Below are positions 10,677 to 19,893 of a stretch of DNA of 64,000 bases, piece after piece. The stretch spans positions 37,560 through 101,559 of the forward strand of contig DVIQ01000035.1 in the NCBI GenBank assembly GCA_018711185.1, written 5' to 3'. Below the pieces are notes generated by a model. The model saw nothing but the letters and a program-made list of their open reading frames with translations. It was not told where the DNA came from and made no database searches. Position 1 is the first letter of the stretch, and every line of letters starts with the position of its first letter. The DNA is from Candidatus Limivivens intestinipullorum (GTDB taxonomy: Bacteria > Bacillota > Clostridia > Lachnospirales > Lachnospiraceae). The translations under genes and the position numbers were made by a program.

Positions 10677-11528
10677 ATGATTTACGAGGTAAAAGATATT
10701 TTTGCAAAGACTTATCCGGAGCCCGGGAAGCTGTACGTTTATGCTCAGGAAAATTCCCCGGAAATGGATCCGGATAAAAGGCGTCCGCTGATTCTCATTT
10801 GTCCGGGAGGCGGCTACTCTATGACATCAGACCGGGAGGCGGAGCCCATTGGGATGGAGTACCTTGCGGCAGACTGCAATGTGGCGATTCTTCGCTACAG
10901 CACCAGCCCTGCCAGATACCCAACAGCCTTGCTGCAGGTGGCCGGGAGTGTAAAGTATTTAAGAGAAAACGCGGAGCGTTACCACATTGACACAGAGAAA
11001 ATCGTTGTGCTGGGATTTTCCGCCGGCGGCCATCTGGCGGCGTCCTACGGTGTATTCTGGAAGAAAGAGACTTTTCTGGCGGAAAGCCTGGGAACGAATG
11101 CCGAGATGCTGCGTCCCAATGGTCTGATTCTCTGCTATCCGGTGATTACCTCGGGGCCCAAAGCGCACAGAGATTCTTTCCTGGAGCTTTTGGGAGAACG
11201 CTATGAAGAGCTTGTGGATAAGATGTCCTTGGAAAAGCAGGTAGATCAGGATACGCCTCCCGCGTTTTTATGGCATACGGCCGCGGATCCCCTGGTGCCG
11301 GTGGAAAACTCCCTTTTGTTCTTCCAGGCTCTCCACGACAAGGGGATTCCGGCAGAGCTGCATATTTATCCGAGAGGACGCCACGGACTGGCCCTGGCAA
11401 ACAAGAAAACGCTTTCTTATATGAATACCGGGCTCCAGCCGGAATGCGCCACTTGGGTGCCGCTTTCCAAGACGTGGCTTGAAAACCTTTCCTGTACAGA
11501 TGAGCCACAAACTCCTATGAATACCTGA
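10677..11528 (+). CDS. Alpha/beta hydrolase of the carbohydrate esterase / BD-FAE type
   Basis: The 283-residue protein has the serine hydrolase nucleophile elbow GFSAGG (S115), an oxyanion-hole segment CPGGGY near residues 42-47, an acid residue in AADPLVP (D204) and a histidine in GRHGL (H236). This is the esterase fold used for deacetylating or deferuloylating plant xylans and related small esters. No signal peptide is seen, so it acts in the cytoplasm on imported oligosaccharides or small esters. The start follows AGGGAGGA at 10663-10670. It lies 40 bases behind the P-type ATPase and may be cotranscribed, though no functional link is evident. Confidence 0.85.
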   Translation: MIYEVKDIFAKTYPEPGKLYVYAQENSPEMDPDKRRPLILICPGGGYSMTSDREAEPIGMEYLAADCNVAILRYSTSPARYPTALLQVAGSVKYLRENAERYHIDTEKIVVLGFSAGGHLAASYGVFWKKETFLAESLGTNAEMLRPNGLILCYPVITSGPKAHRDSFLELLGERYEELVDKMSLEKQVDQDTPPAFLWHTAADPLVPVENSLLFFQALHDKGIPAELHIYPRGRHGLALANKKTLSYMNTGLQPECATWVPLSKTWLENLSCTDEPQTPMNT

Positions 11529-11561
11529 AATGCCGGAAGCGGAAGCATTTTCCAATGATTC

Positions 11562-11589
11562 TTGACTTTTCTGGAAAAACGTGTATAAT
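11562..11589 (+). promoter_or_regulatory. Promoter of the NlpC/P60 gene
   Basis: TTGACT (11562-11567) and TATAAT (11584-11589) are 16 bp apart. The resulting leader is about 160 bases and contains one copy of a dispersed hairpin repeat (11702-11732). Confidence 0.75.
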
Positions 11590-11701
11590 GGTTTGTAACA
11601 AATTTGTGATAATTTGTTTAAAAACTGACCAGAGAATTTAACAGAGAAGGATACAATTATCAGTTAATAAAGATTACTGCGTGCAGTAACAAAAATGTGT
11701 G

Positions 11702-11732
11702 AAACTGTGAAGGTACTGAACAGTTACGAGAA
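11702..11732 (+). repeat. Dispersed hairpin repeat, copy A
   Basis: AACTGT (11704-11709) pairs with ACAGTT (11721-11726) around the 11-base loop GAAGGTACTGA. The same stem and almost the same loop recur at 44037-44059, and the 5' half recurs at 54491-54505. All three lie in untranslated leaders. Confidence 0.5.
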
Positions 11733-11754
11733 TCTGTTGGAAAAGGGAGTTTTT

Positions 11755-13941
11755 ATGAAGAAAAAATTTTTGGTTGTTCTTTCACTGGCAGGGTTGTTTT
11801 GCCTGGGGATGACCTCTATGAGTGCGGAGGCCGCCTGGAAGATTACCTCGGCCGGGAGAATGTACACGACCAAGTCCGAGCTGGGATACGTTACCGGATG
11901 GAAAAAGATAGGGAAGTATACATATTATTTTGATAAAAACGGATATGCGCAGACCGGCTGGAAGCTTATAGAAAATAAGTGGTATTTCTTTGACGTAAAA
12001 GGCCGAATGCTCACAAAACGCTGGGTAGACGGCTTTTATTTAGGCAGTAAGGGCTATGTGACCAAAGCGGCTTCCTCTTCAAATACAGACAGCACTTCTT
12101 CGGGAAGCGCGGACACATCCGTGAAAAACGGCTGGGTGAAGAGAAATGGAAAGTGGTATTACTATGATTACCGCGGGAAGAAGGTAAAGGGCTGGCTGAC
12201 GATCCAGGACAAGACGTATTACCTCGATCCCTCCACCGGGGCGCGCAAGACCGGCGTTGTTAAGATTGACAAAAAGTATTATTATTTTAACACCAAGACA
12301 GGCCTTCAGGAGACCGGCTGGAAAACCTATAAAAAGAACCGCTATTATTTCAGCAAAAAGACAAAGGCAGCCTGCACGGGCTGGACAAAGATTTCCAAGT
12401 ATTACTATTACTTTACCTCCTCCGGAAAGCTGCAGAAAAGCAAATGGATTAAGAACACGTATTATGTGGATTCCAAGGGACGCTGCGTTTACGGATGGCT
12501 GACCCTGGGGGACGACCGCTACTACCTGGATCCGGAAACCGGAGAGCGGTCGACGGGATGGGAAACCATCGATGGAAAAACGTATTATTTTGACTCCGAC
12601 GGCAAGCTGAACCAGTCCAGCGGCGTTGTGACGATCGGAAAGAAAAAATATTATTTTTCTCCGAAAACAGGGGAACAGAAGACCGGCTGGGTTACCTACC
12701 ACGGGAAAAAGTATTACTTTGATCCTGAAACGGGAGCCAGCGCCAGAGGATGGACAAAGATTAAAGGGAAATATTATTATTTCAATAACAAAAATTATCT
12801 TCTGACAAACCGGTGGATTAATTCCTCATATCATGTGGATGAAAATGGAGTAAGACAGTACGGCTGGCTTACCGTGGACGGCGAAACCTTTTACCTGAAC
12901 GATGAGACAGGAAAAAAGGAGACCGGCTGGCTTGAGATTGACGGGAAAACTTACTACTTCAACAAAAGCGGTGTGATGGTCTCCAACAAGTGGGTCAGCA
13001 GCCGTTATCTGGGCGAGGACGGCGTGATGATCGTTGATGCCTGGGTAGGTTCTTATTACGTTGGAAGCGATGGAAAACGGACAGGCCAGACCAGAACGAC
13101 CGGTTTGTTTACCGATTCGGACGGCGCGGTTTATTATCTGGATTCTGACTACAATCCAACCGTAGGCTGGGTGACCATCAGCAGGAAAAAATATTACTTT
13201 GACAGAACCTCAGGACAGATGCTGAAGAGCCAGTGGTACCGCGGCTACTATTTTGATGAGAGCGGCGTAAATCCAAGAAATGAGTTTGTGTCTGTGGACG
13301 GGGCTGTGTATTATCTGAATGGCAGCGGAAAAGCGGCAAAGGGACTCATTACCGTGAACGGCGAGAACTACTACATGGGTACGGACGGCATCATGGTGAC
13401 AGGACTGGTGGAGCTTGATAACAAAACATATTATTTTGATGAGGACAACGGGGGAGCCATGATATACTCAGCTACCAGGGAAATTAATGGTGTGACTTAT
13501 CATTTCGGAATGGACGGCGCGCTGCTTGCTTCCAGTACGGGTGTGGGCGATGCCTCCCTGGGACAGTCGATTGCGGATTACGCGCTTCAGTTTGAAGGTT
13601 ATCCCTATGTATACGGCGGAAACAGCCTTACTATGGACGGCGGTGTAGATTGTTCGGCGTTTGTACAGATTATTCACGCGTACTTTGGTATCAGTATTCC
13701 GCGTACGGCGGCTACACAGGCAACCGGGGCGGATCCCTACGGCATCGGCTACGCCACGCCCACCACGGTGACCGTTTCTGAGCTTCTGCCGGGCGACCTG
13801 ATCTTCTATTACTCGCCGATTTCCCATGTGGCCTTGTATATCGGCGATGGAAAGATTATTCACGCTTCCAATGAAAAGGACGGTATTAAGATCAGCCCAT
13901 ACAACTACACGACGATTGTGAAGTGCGTGCGCTACTGGTAA
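11755..13941 (+). CDS. Secreted cell-wall-binding repeat protein with C-terminal NlpC/P60 endopeptidase
   Basis: A signal peptide (KKK, then a hydrophobic run, ending SAEAA near residue 26) is followed by about 580 residues of degenerate 20-residue aromatic repeats of the type GW..I.GK.YYFD, the choline/glucan-binding-like repeats that hold proteins on teichoic acid or polysaccharide. The last 130 residues are an NlpC/P60 cysteine peptidase with DCSAF (C633), SHVALY (H691) and IIHAS (H703). The enzyme would cut stem peptides in peptidoglycan. The 728-residue protein starts at ATG 11755 after AAAAGGGAG, which begins a perfect signal peptide; 20 further in-frame upstream residues lack one. A terminator follows. 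Confidence 0.92.
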   Translation: MKKKFLVVLSLAGLFCLGMTSMSAEAAWKITSAGRMYTTKSELGYVTGWKKIGKYTYYFDKNGYAQTGWKLIENKWYFFDVKGRMLTKRWVDGFYLGSKGYVTKAASSSNTDSTSSGSADTSVKNGWVKRNGKWYYYDYRGKKVKGWLTIQDKTYYLDPSTGARKTGVVKIDKKYYYFNTKTGLQETGWKTYKKNRYYFSKKTKAACTGWTKISKYYYYFTSSGKLQKSKWIKNTYYVDSKGRCVYGWLTLGDDRYYLDPETGERSTGWETIDGKTYYFDSDGKLNQSSGVVTIGKKKYYFSPKTGEQKTGWVTYHGKKYYFDPETGASARGWTKIKGKYYYFNNKNYLLTNRWINSSYHVDENGVRQYGWLTVDGETFYLNDETGKKETGWLEIDGKTYYFNKSGVMVSNKWVSSRYLGEDGVMIVDAWVGSYYVGSDGKRTGQTRTTGLFTDSDGAVYYLDSDYNPTVGWVTISRKKYYFDRTSGQMLKSQWYRGYYFDESGVNPRNEFVSVDGAVYYLNGSGKAAKGLITVNGENYYMGTDGIMVTGLVELDNKTYYFDEDNGGAMIYSATREINGVTYHFGMDGALLASSTGVGDASLGQSIADYALQFEGYPYVYGGNSLTMDGGVDCSAFVQIIHAYFGISIPRTAATQATGADPYGIGYATPTTVTVSELLPGDLIFYYSPISHVALYIGDGKIIHASNEKDGIKISPYNYTTIVKCVRYW

Positions 13942-13955
13942 ATAGATCTTTGTGA

Positions 13956-13996
13956 GACAGGAAGGATTCTAAAACGGATTCTTTCCTGTCTTTTTT
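13956..13996 (+). terminator. Intrinsic terminator after the NlpC/P60 gene
   Basis: GACAGGAAGGATTC (13956-13969) pairs with GATTCTTTCCTGTC (13977-13990) with two imperfect positions, then six T. Confidence 0.9.
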
Positions 13997-14111
13997 ACTG
14001 TGAAAGACTGTCGAGGGCGATCTTAAATAGATTGTGCGGGTAATGGTTCGGCTGAATTGTGCCATTTTTTTATTGACTTTTTCCCCGGGAGATAGTATCG
14101 TTTTATTATAG

Positions 14112-14138
14112 TTGCGTGTGCAATAATTGCATGCGCAA
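14112..14138 (+). promoter_or_regulatory. Twin palindromic operator candidate before the ABC exporter
   Basis: Two copies of TTGC-N4-GCAA sit 15 bp apart at 14112-14123 and 14127-14138, joined by TAA. Paired short palindromes just downstream of an AT-rich -10-like TATTAT (14104-14109) resemble MarR-type operators, which often control exporter pairs. No regulator gene lies next to it in the window. TTGACT at 14073-14078 is a possible -35, but its spacing to any -10 is poor. Confidence 0.5.
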
Positions 14139-14166
14139 TAATTTTCCGAAAAGGGGTGTCAGCTGT

Positions 14167-15894
14167 TTGAAAAAAGTGTTTTTCTATCTGCGTCCGCATG
14201 TTCCTCGGATGATCCTCGGAGTAACCATCAAATTTACCGGTACGATCATGGATCTGTTTCTTCCGTGGATTCTTTCTTATCTGATTGATGTGATTGTTCC
14301 AAGAAGAAATATGACGGAGATCCTATTTTATGGGTTTCTGATGCTTTTGTGCTCGGTGATTGCCTGGACGGGAAATGTCGTTGCCAACCGTATGGCTTCC
14401 AAGGTGGCCAGGGATACGACCCAGCGGCTTCGCCATGACCTGTTCCAGCGGATTTCCTACCTTTCCTGCCGCCAGACGGATGCCTTTACCATTGCATCCC
14501 TGGAATCCCGTCTGACCTCGGATACCTATAATGTCCATCAGATGATCGGGATGATGCAGCGGCTGGGAATCCGCGCGCCGATTCTGCTGCTGGGCGGAAT
14601 TACCATGTCCATGTTTATGGAACCGGTGCTGACGCTGGTGCTTATGGCGGTGCTGCCCTTTGTGGCGGTGACGGTGTTCTCTATTTCCAGACGGGGGATT
14701 CCGCTGTACACCCAGCTTCAGCAGGCGGTGGACCGGATGGTCCGGGTGGTAAGGGAAAATGCCTCCGGTATCCGGGTAATCAAAGCCCTTTCTAAGACAG
14801 AGTATGAAAAGAATCGGTTTAAAGAGGCAAATAAAAACATTGTAGAGAAGGAGACGAAGGCGTCTGTGACTATGGCGGCCAGCAATCCTTTGATGAATCT
14901 GTTCCTGAATGTGGGCCTTACGCTGGTGGTGGTGGCCGGCGCTTTTCGGGTAAACGCGGGAAAGACGCAGACGGGAACGATCCTGGCCTTTCTGACGTAT
15001 TTTACGATTATTCTTAATGCTATGCTCTCTATAAACCGTATGTTTATGCTGTTCTCCAAGGGCTCCGCTTCCGCCAGACGAATCAGTGAGGTGCTGGATA
15101 CGCCGGAGGATCTGCAGCTTCAAAAGAAGGATCACCAGGATTCCGGGTACCATGTCCAGTTTGAGCACGTGTCCTTTACCTATCACGCCGGCCGACCGGA
15201 GGTGGTTTCGGATATTTCCTTTGCCCTGAAGAAGGGAGAAATCCTGGGAATCATCGGAGCCACCGGCTGCGGAAAGAGTACGATTATCAATCTGCTGATT
15301 CGCTTTTATGACGCGGATAAGGGAACTATCCGTATAAACGGAGACGATGTCCGGGGGATTCCTTCTGAGGAATTGCATAAAAAATTCGGGATCGTATTTC
15401 AAAACGATGTGCTGTTCGCGGATACGCTGGAGGAAAACATCCGCTTTGGCCGTCAGATAAGCCGGGAGGAACTGAACAACGCGGTGTCCAGCGCCCAGGC
15501 GGAGCCTTTTATCCGGGAACTCGCGGAGGGGATGGATTACCGTCTGGCGATACGCGGATCGAACTTAAGCGGCGGCCAGAAGCAGCGCGTGCTGATTTCC
15601 AGGGCCCTGGCGGCGAAGCCGGAGATTTTGATTCTGGATGATTCCTCCAGCGCTCTGGATTACCAGACCGACGCAAGGCTACGGCAGGCCCTGGCGAAAA
15701 ATTTTCAGGGAACGACAACGATTATTGTGGCCCAGAGAGCGAGCTCGATCCGCCATGCCGACCATATCCTGATGCTGGAAAACGGCAGGGAGATCGGTTA
15801 TGGAACGCATCGGGAACTGATGGCCTCCTGTGAGCCCTACCGGAAAATCAGCATTTCACAGATGGGAGGTGAGAACGATGAAGCGTCCGTATGA
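14167..15894 (+). CDS. Heterodimeric ABC exporter, half A (degenerate catalytic site)
   Basis: This half-transporter has an N-terminal six-helix exporter domain (about residues 10-300) and a C-terminal ATPase with Walker A GATGCGKST (from residue 364), signature LSGGQ (467-471) and Walker B ILILDDSS. The residue after the Walker B Asp is Asp (D492), not the usual catalytic Glu. That is the hallmark of the non-catalytic half in heterodimeric exporters of the TM287/288, BmrCD or LmrCD kind. The best start is TTG at 14167, 8 bases after AGGGGTG; an in-frame GTG at 14116 lies inside the operator repeats. It overlaps the partner gene by 17 bases. The substrate is unknown; drugs or peptides are typical. 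Confidence 0.88.
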   Translation: MKKVFFYLRPHVPRMILGVTIKFTGTIMDLFLPWILSYLIDVIVPRRNMTEILFYGFLMLLCSVIAWTGNVVANRMASKVARDTTQRLRHDLFQRISYLSCRQTDAFTIASLESRLTSDTYNVHQMIGMMQRLGIRAPILLLGGITMSMFMEPVLTLVLMAVLPFVAVTVFSISRRGIPLYTQLQQAVDRMVRVVRENASGIRVIKALSKTEYEKNRFKEANKNIVEKETKASVTMAASNPLMNLFLNVGLTLVVVAGAFRVNAGKTQTGTILAFLTYFTIILNAMLSINRMFMLFSKGSASARRISEVLDTPEDLQLQKKDHQDSGYHVQFEHVSFTYHAGRPEVVSDISFALKKGEILGIIGATGCGKSTIINLLIRFYDADKGTIRINGDDVRGIPSEELHKKFGIVFQNDVLFADTLEENIRFGRQISREELNNAVSSAQAEPFIRELAEGMDYRLAIRGSNLSGGQKQRVLISRALAAKPEILILDDSSSALDYQTDARLRQALAKNFQGTTTIIVAQRASSIRHADHILMLENGREIGYGTHRELMASCEPYRKISISQMGGENDEASV

Positions 15895-17716
15895 AGCAAA
15901 GAAAAAAACAGAGGATACCTTCTCTTTTTTCGGAAAGGCGAAAGCGTCTCCGGAGGATGAAAAATACCGGAAGGAAAAACCCAGGGACCGCAGGTATGTA
16001 CTGCTGCGCCTCTGGAAATATCTTTACCGATATAAGTGGATGCTCTTTCTGGCCTTGTTTTTAACGGTTGTCAGTAATCTGCTGGGGCTTGTGGGACCGA
16101 TGCTCTCCGGCTATGCCATTGACGCGATCCACGGACCGGGGGATGTGGATTTTCCGCTGGTATTTTTCTACGCGGGGCTGATGATTGCATTTTACGCGGT
16201 TTCTTCCATGCTGACCTATGTACTCACAAGAATTACTATAAGCTTCAGCCAGAGAGTGATTTATCAGATGCGAAAGGACGTGTTTGACACGCTGATGGGA
16301 CTGCCGGTGGGCTATTTTGACCGGACGCAGACGGGAGATATTGTGAGCCGGATTTCCTATGATATTGATACGGTGAATGCCTCTCTCTCCAATGATCTGC
16401 TGCAGATCTGTACCAGTGTGATTACTGTGGCCGGGTCTCTGATTATGATGCTGATGATCGCTCCGGTTCTGGTGTCCGTTTTTGTGATCACGATTCCGGC
16501 ATCCATTTTTCTGACACGGTATATGACGCGGAGAGTACGGCCGCTGTTTCGGAAGCGTTCCGCTAAATTAGGAGAGCTGAACGGTTACTCTGAGGAAATT
16601 ATCAGCGGTCAGAAAACCATTAAGGCCTATCATCAGGAAGAAACCATGATCTTCCGGTTTGACCAGAAAAATACTGAGGCGGTGGACGCTTACTACAACG
16701 CGGATTATTACGGAAGCATGACCGGCCCGTCCGTAAACTTTATCAATAACCTGTCCCTGTCTCTGGTCAGTGTCCTGGGAGCGATTTTGTACCTTTTTGG
16801 AAGAATTTCTCTTGGAAATCTCTCTTCCTTTGTTTTGTATTCCCGGAAATTTTCCGGGCCCATCAATGAGGCCGCGAATATTCTGAGCGAGCTTCAGTCA
16901 GCCACTGCGGCGGCGGAGCGAATCTTTCGCCTGATTGATGAGGCTCCGGAGCCGGCCGACGCGCCGGATGCCCGGGAGCTTACGGATGTGCGGGGGGATG
17001 TGCGGATGGAGCATGTCCGCTTTGGCTATCTGCCCGGACAAACGGTGATTCATGACCTGAGTTTTCATGCTAAGCCGGGAAGTCTGACAGCCATTGTAGG
17101 CCCCACCGGGGCCGGAAAAACAACACTGATCAATCTGCTGATGCGGTTCTATGATCCCCAGTCCGGCAGCATTGCCGTGGATGGAAAGGAGATTTCGGGG
17201 CTGACCAGGAGCAGCCTGCGCAGAGCTTACACCATGGTGCTGCAGGATACCTGGCTATTTACCGGAACCATTTACGAGAATATTTCTTACGGGAAAGAAG
17301 ACGCCACCATGGAGGATGTGGTGAAAGCCTGCAAGGCGGCTCACATTCATGAGGCCATCATGCAGATGCCAAAGGGCTACGATACGGTTCTCACAGGAGA
17401 TGGATCGGGTCTTTCCAAGGGACAGAAGCAGATGCTTACCATCGCCAGGGCGATGCTTCTGGATTCGAAAATGCTGATCCTGGACGAGGCCACCTCCAAC
17501 GTGGATACCCAGACAGAGGAGAAGATTCAGCTGGCTATGCGGGAGCTGATGAAAGGAAAAACCTGCTTTGTGATCGCTCACCGGCTGTCTACCATTCAGA
17601 ACGCGGATCATATTCTGGTGGTTCAAGACGGCGATATCGTGGAGCAGGGAACCCATGATACCCTGCTGAAACAGGAAGGGCTGTACGCAAAGCTGTATTA
17701 CTCGCAGTTTCAGTAA
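15878..17716 (+). CDS. Heterodimeric ABC exporter, half B (catalytic glutamate present)
   Basis: This is the partner half-exporter: a hydrophilic N-terminal tail of about 40 residues, six membrane helices, then an ATPase with GPTGAGKTT near 408-416 and Walker B LILDEATS with catalytic Glu (E537). Its signature is LSKGQ (512-516) instead of LSGGQ. Because each nucleotide site is built from Walker motifs of one half and the signature of the other, the Asp in half A and the Lys in this signature fall in the same site, leaving one active and one degenerate site. The ATG at 15878 follows GGGAGGTGAG, inside the end of half A. Confidence 0.9.
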   Translation: MKRPYEAKKKTEDTFSFFGKAKASPEDEKYRKEKPRDRRYVLLRLWKYLYRYKWMLFLALFLTVVSNLLGLVGPMLSGYAIDAIHGPGDVDFPLVFFYAGLMIAFYAVSSMLTYVLTRITISFSQRVIYQMRKDVFDTLMGLPVGYFDRTQTGDIVSRISYDIDTVNASLSNDLLQICTSVITVAGSLIMMLMIAPVLVSVFVITIPASIFLTRYMTRRVRPLFRKRSAKLGELNGYSEEIISGQKTIKAYHQEETMIFRFDQKNTEAVDAYYNADYYGSMTGPSVNFINNLSLSLVSVLGAILYLFGRISLGNLSSFVLYSRKFSGPINEAANILSELQSATAAAERIFRLIDEAPEPADAPDARELTDVRGDVRMEHVRFGYLPGQTVIHDLSFHAKPGSLTAIVGPTGAGKTTLINLLMRFYDPQSGSIAVDGKEISGLTRSSLRRAYTMVLQDTWLFTGTIYENISYGKEDATMEDVVKACKAAHIHEAIMQMPKGYDTVLTGDGSGLSKGQKQMLTIARAMLLDSKMLILDEATSNVDTQTEEKIQLAMRELMKGKTCFVIAHRLSTIQNADHILVVQDGDIVEQGTHDTLLKQEGLYAKLYYSQFQ

Positions 17717-17730
17717 GTGCAAAACGTGAA

Positions 17731-17760
17731 AGAGGACGGGATTGATTCCCGTCCTCTTTT
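17731..17760. terminator. Bidirectional terminator between the ABC exporter and the GH3 gene
   Basis: A perfect 11-bp stem, AGAGGACGGGA (17731-17741) with TCCCGTCCTCT (17747-17757), is followed by more T on the plus strand. On the minus strand TTTCACGTTTT follows, so it may serve the convergent GH3 gene as well. Confidence 0.8.
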
Positions 17761-17783
17761 CGCGCGATAAGCCGGCGGCATCC

Positions 17784-19877
17784 TCAAAAGGCCACGGAGA
17801 GGATAAGGGGCGCAATGCCTGTCAGCTCCACGCTTTTGGCGTCCGGCTGGCTGCAGCCCACATAGAGCCGGAAATGGTTTCCGCCGTCGATCCGGCGGCC
17901 CTCCTCATCCACCACGGTGAAGGCTTTTTTGGGGACGCTTATGGTAAATGTCTTTGTCTCCCCGGCCTTCAGGAAAATGCGCGTAAAAGCGCAGAGAGAG
18001 GGATTTCTGGTGCCGCAGGCGGTATCCTGTCCGGAAAGATATACCTGGATGACTTCGCCGGTATCCATTTTTCCGGTATTTTTCGCGGTCACCTCAAGAT
18101 GGAAATCTGCCTTCGTTCCTGCGGCCTTTGCCTCTGTGACAGACACGGAGCCGTAGGTGAGCCCGTAGCCGAAGGGATACTGGGCGGTTCCTTCCAGATA
18201 GCGGTAGGTCCGGCCTTTCATAGAATAATCCGTAAAGGCGGGGAGCTCATCCAGAGACTCGTAGAAAGTCAGGGGCAGCTTTCCGGAGGGAGAAACTTCT
18301 CCGAAAAGGATTCTGGCAGCGGCCCGTCCGCCCTCGCAGCCCGGATACCACATCTGCAGAATCGCGTCGAAATGATCCCTGGCAAAGCTAAGATCCAGGT
18401 CGCTTCCGGAGAACATACAGAGAATAACGGGCTTTCCGGTTTTTGCCAGACATTCCATCAGCTCTCTTTGGACGGCGGGAAGCAGGAGATCCTGCTTATC
18501 CCCGGAGGCGTAGCTGTTTCCGGTATCTCCCTGTTCGCCCTCCATGGATTCGTCCAGTCCGAGGCAGAGGAGCACGACGTCGCTGTTTGCCGCCACTGAG
18601 AGGGCTTCGGAGAGGCGGTCGCCAGCCTGGGCAAGATTTTCTTCCCGATCTTTAAACAAATGGCAGCCCCTGGAGGTGAGAACGCGGATGTCTTCTCCCA
18701 CGTAGTCTTGAACGCCCTCCTGAAGGGTGCGGTAGCGGGAGGCGGTGCCATGATAATTTCCCACCAGGGAGGCCCGACTGTCCGCGTTGGGACCGATGAT
18801 GCCGATGGTATGAAGCGATTCTTTTTTCAGAGGAAGAATGCCGTTGTTTTTCAGAAGCACCATGCTTTCCAAGGCGGCCTGCTGCGCAAGACGCAGATGC
18901 TTGGGGGATTCCACCTCGGTATAGGGGATGCTGTCGTATTCGCTGCCGTCAAACAGGCCCAGAAGAAAACGGGTGGTAAACAGACGTACCGCCGCCTGTG
19001 TGATGGTTTCTTCTGTCACAAGGCCGTCCTGATAAGCTTTTAAAATATGGAGATACGTGTTCCCGCAGTTTAAGTCACAGCCGTTGTTGACGGCCAGGGC
19101 GGCGGACTCCTTTGCCGTGGAGGTCACCATATGGTGCTCGTGGAAATCTTTGATGGCCCAGCAGTCGGAGACAAAATGTCCCTGGAATCCCCATTCGCCC
19201 CGAAGCTTTTCCTGAAGGGCAGGACTTGCGCAGCAGGGCTCGCCGATTACCCGGTTATAGGCCCCCATGACCGCCTCCACGCCGGCTTCCTTTACCAGAG
19301 CCTCAAAGGCCGGAAGATAGGTTTCCTCCATGTCTTTTTTGGTTGCCTGGGCGTCAAATTCGTGCCGGAGGGCCTCTGGGCCGGAGTGAACCGCGAAATG
19401 CTTTGCGCAGGCGGCGGCTTTCATGGTTTTGCCGCTGCCCTGCAGGCCTCTTACGAAGGCCGCGCCCATGGAGCCGGTAAGATAGGGATCTTCACCATAG
19501 GTTTCGTGTCCGCGCCCCCATCTGGGATCCCGGAATATATTTACATTGGGCGCCCACATGGTCAGGCCCTTGTAAATATCACGATCCCCCAGACGGGAAA
19601 ACGCGTTGTATTTTGCCCTGGCCTCCGTGGCGGCGGCATCCGCCACCTGTTCTATGAGCTCGGTGTCAAAGGTAGCTCCAAGACCGATGGCCTGGGGAAA
19701 AACCGTTGCCTGGCCGGCTCTGGCAACGCCGTGGATGGCTTCGCCCCACCAGTTATAGGCAGGAATACCGAGCCGTTTGATGGCCGGAGCGTCGTATTTT
19801 AACTGACTGGCCTTTTCTTCTACTGTCATTTGTGCCACCAGGGCTTCCGCCTTTTTTTTTGCCTCTTCTCTATTCAT
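17784..19877 (-). CDS. Glycoside hydrolase family 3 beta-glucosidase / beta-xylosidase
   Basis: The 697-residue protein has the GH3 two-domain plan: a TIM barrel with KHFAVHSG (159-166) and nucleophile Asp in FVSDCWA (D238), then an alpha/beta sandwich and a fibronectin-III-like C-terminal domain with FGYGLTY at its start. No signal peptide is present, so it hydrolyses imported oligosaccharides. It is the last gene of a minus-strand run with the sugar importer, 16 bases behind the second permease. The ATG at 19877 lies 10 bases from AGGAGG; a TTG two codons earlier is too close to that site. Specificity (gluco- or xylo-) cannot be read here. Confidence 0.9.
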   Translation of the reverse strand: MNREEAKKKAEALVAQMTVEEKASQLKYDAPAIKRLGIPAYNWWGEAIHGVARAGQATVFPQAIGLGATFDTELIEQVADAAATEARAKYNAFSRLGDRDIYKGLTMWAPNVNIFRDPRWGRGHETYGEDPYLTGSMGAAFVRGLQGSGKTMKAAACAKHFAVHSGPEALRHEFDAQATKKDMEETYLPAFEALVKEAGVEAVMGAYNRVIGEPCCASPALQEKLRGEWGFQGHFVSDCWAIKDFHEHHMVTSTAKESAALAVNNGCDLNCGNTYLHILKAYQDGLVTEETITQAAVRLFTTRFLLGLFDGSEYDSIPYTEVESPKHLRLAQQAALESMVLLKNNGILPLKKESLHTIGIIGPNADSRASLVGNYHGTASRYRTLQEGVQDYVGEDIRVLTSRGCHLFKDREENLAQAGDRLSEALSVAANSDVVLLCLGLDESMEGEQGDTGNSYASGDKQDLLLPAVQRELMECLAKTGKPVILCMFSGSDLDLSFARDHFDAILQMWYPGCEGGRAAARILFGEVSPSGKLPLTFYESLDELPAFTDYSMKGRTYRYLEGTAQYPFGYGLTYGSVSVTEAKAAGTKADFHLEVTAKNTGKMDTGEVIQVYLSGQDTACGTRNPSLCAFTRIFLKAGETKTFTISVPKKAFTVVDEEGRRIDGGNHFRLYVGCSQPDAKSVELTGIAPLILSVAF

Positions 19878-19893
19878 CTTCAAAATGCCTCCT

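Noticed and set aside
14323..15402. 359-codon minus-strand frame over the ABC exporter, and similar long antisense frames at 39520-40632 and 51691-52758
   Set aside because: Low-information His/Gln/Arg-rich translations opposite well-defined genes; no ribosome sites or promoters.
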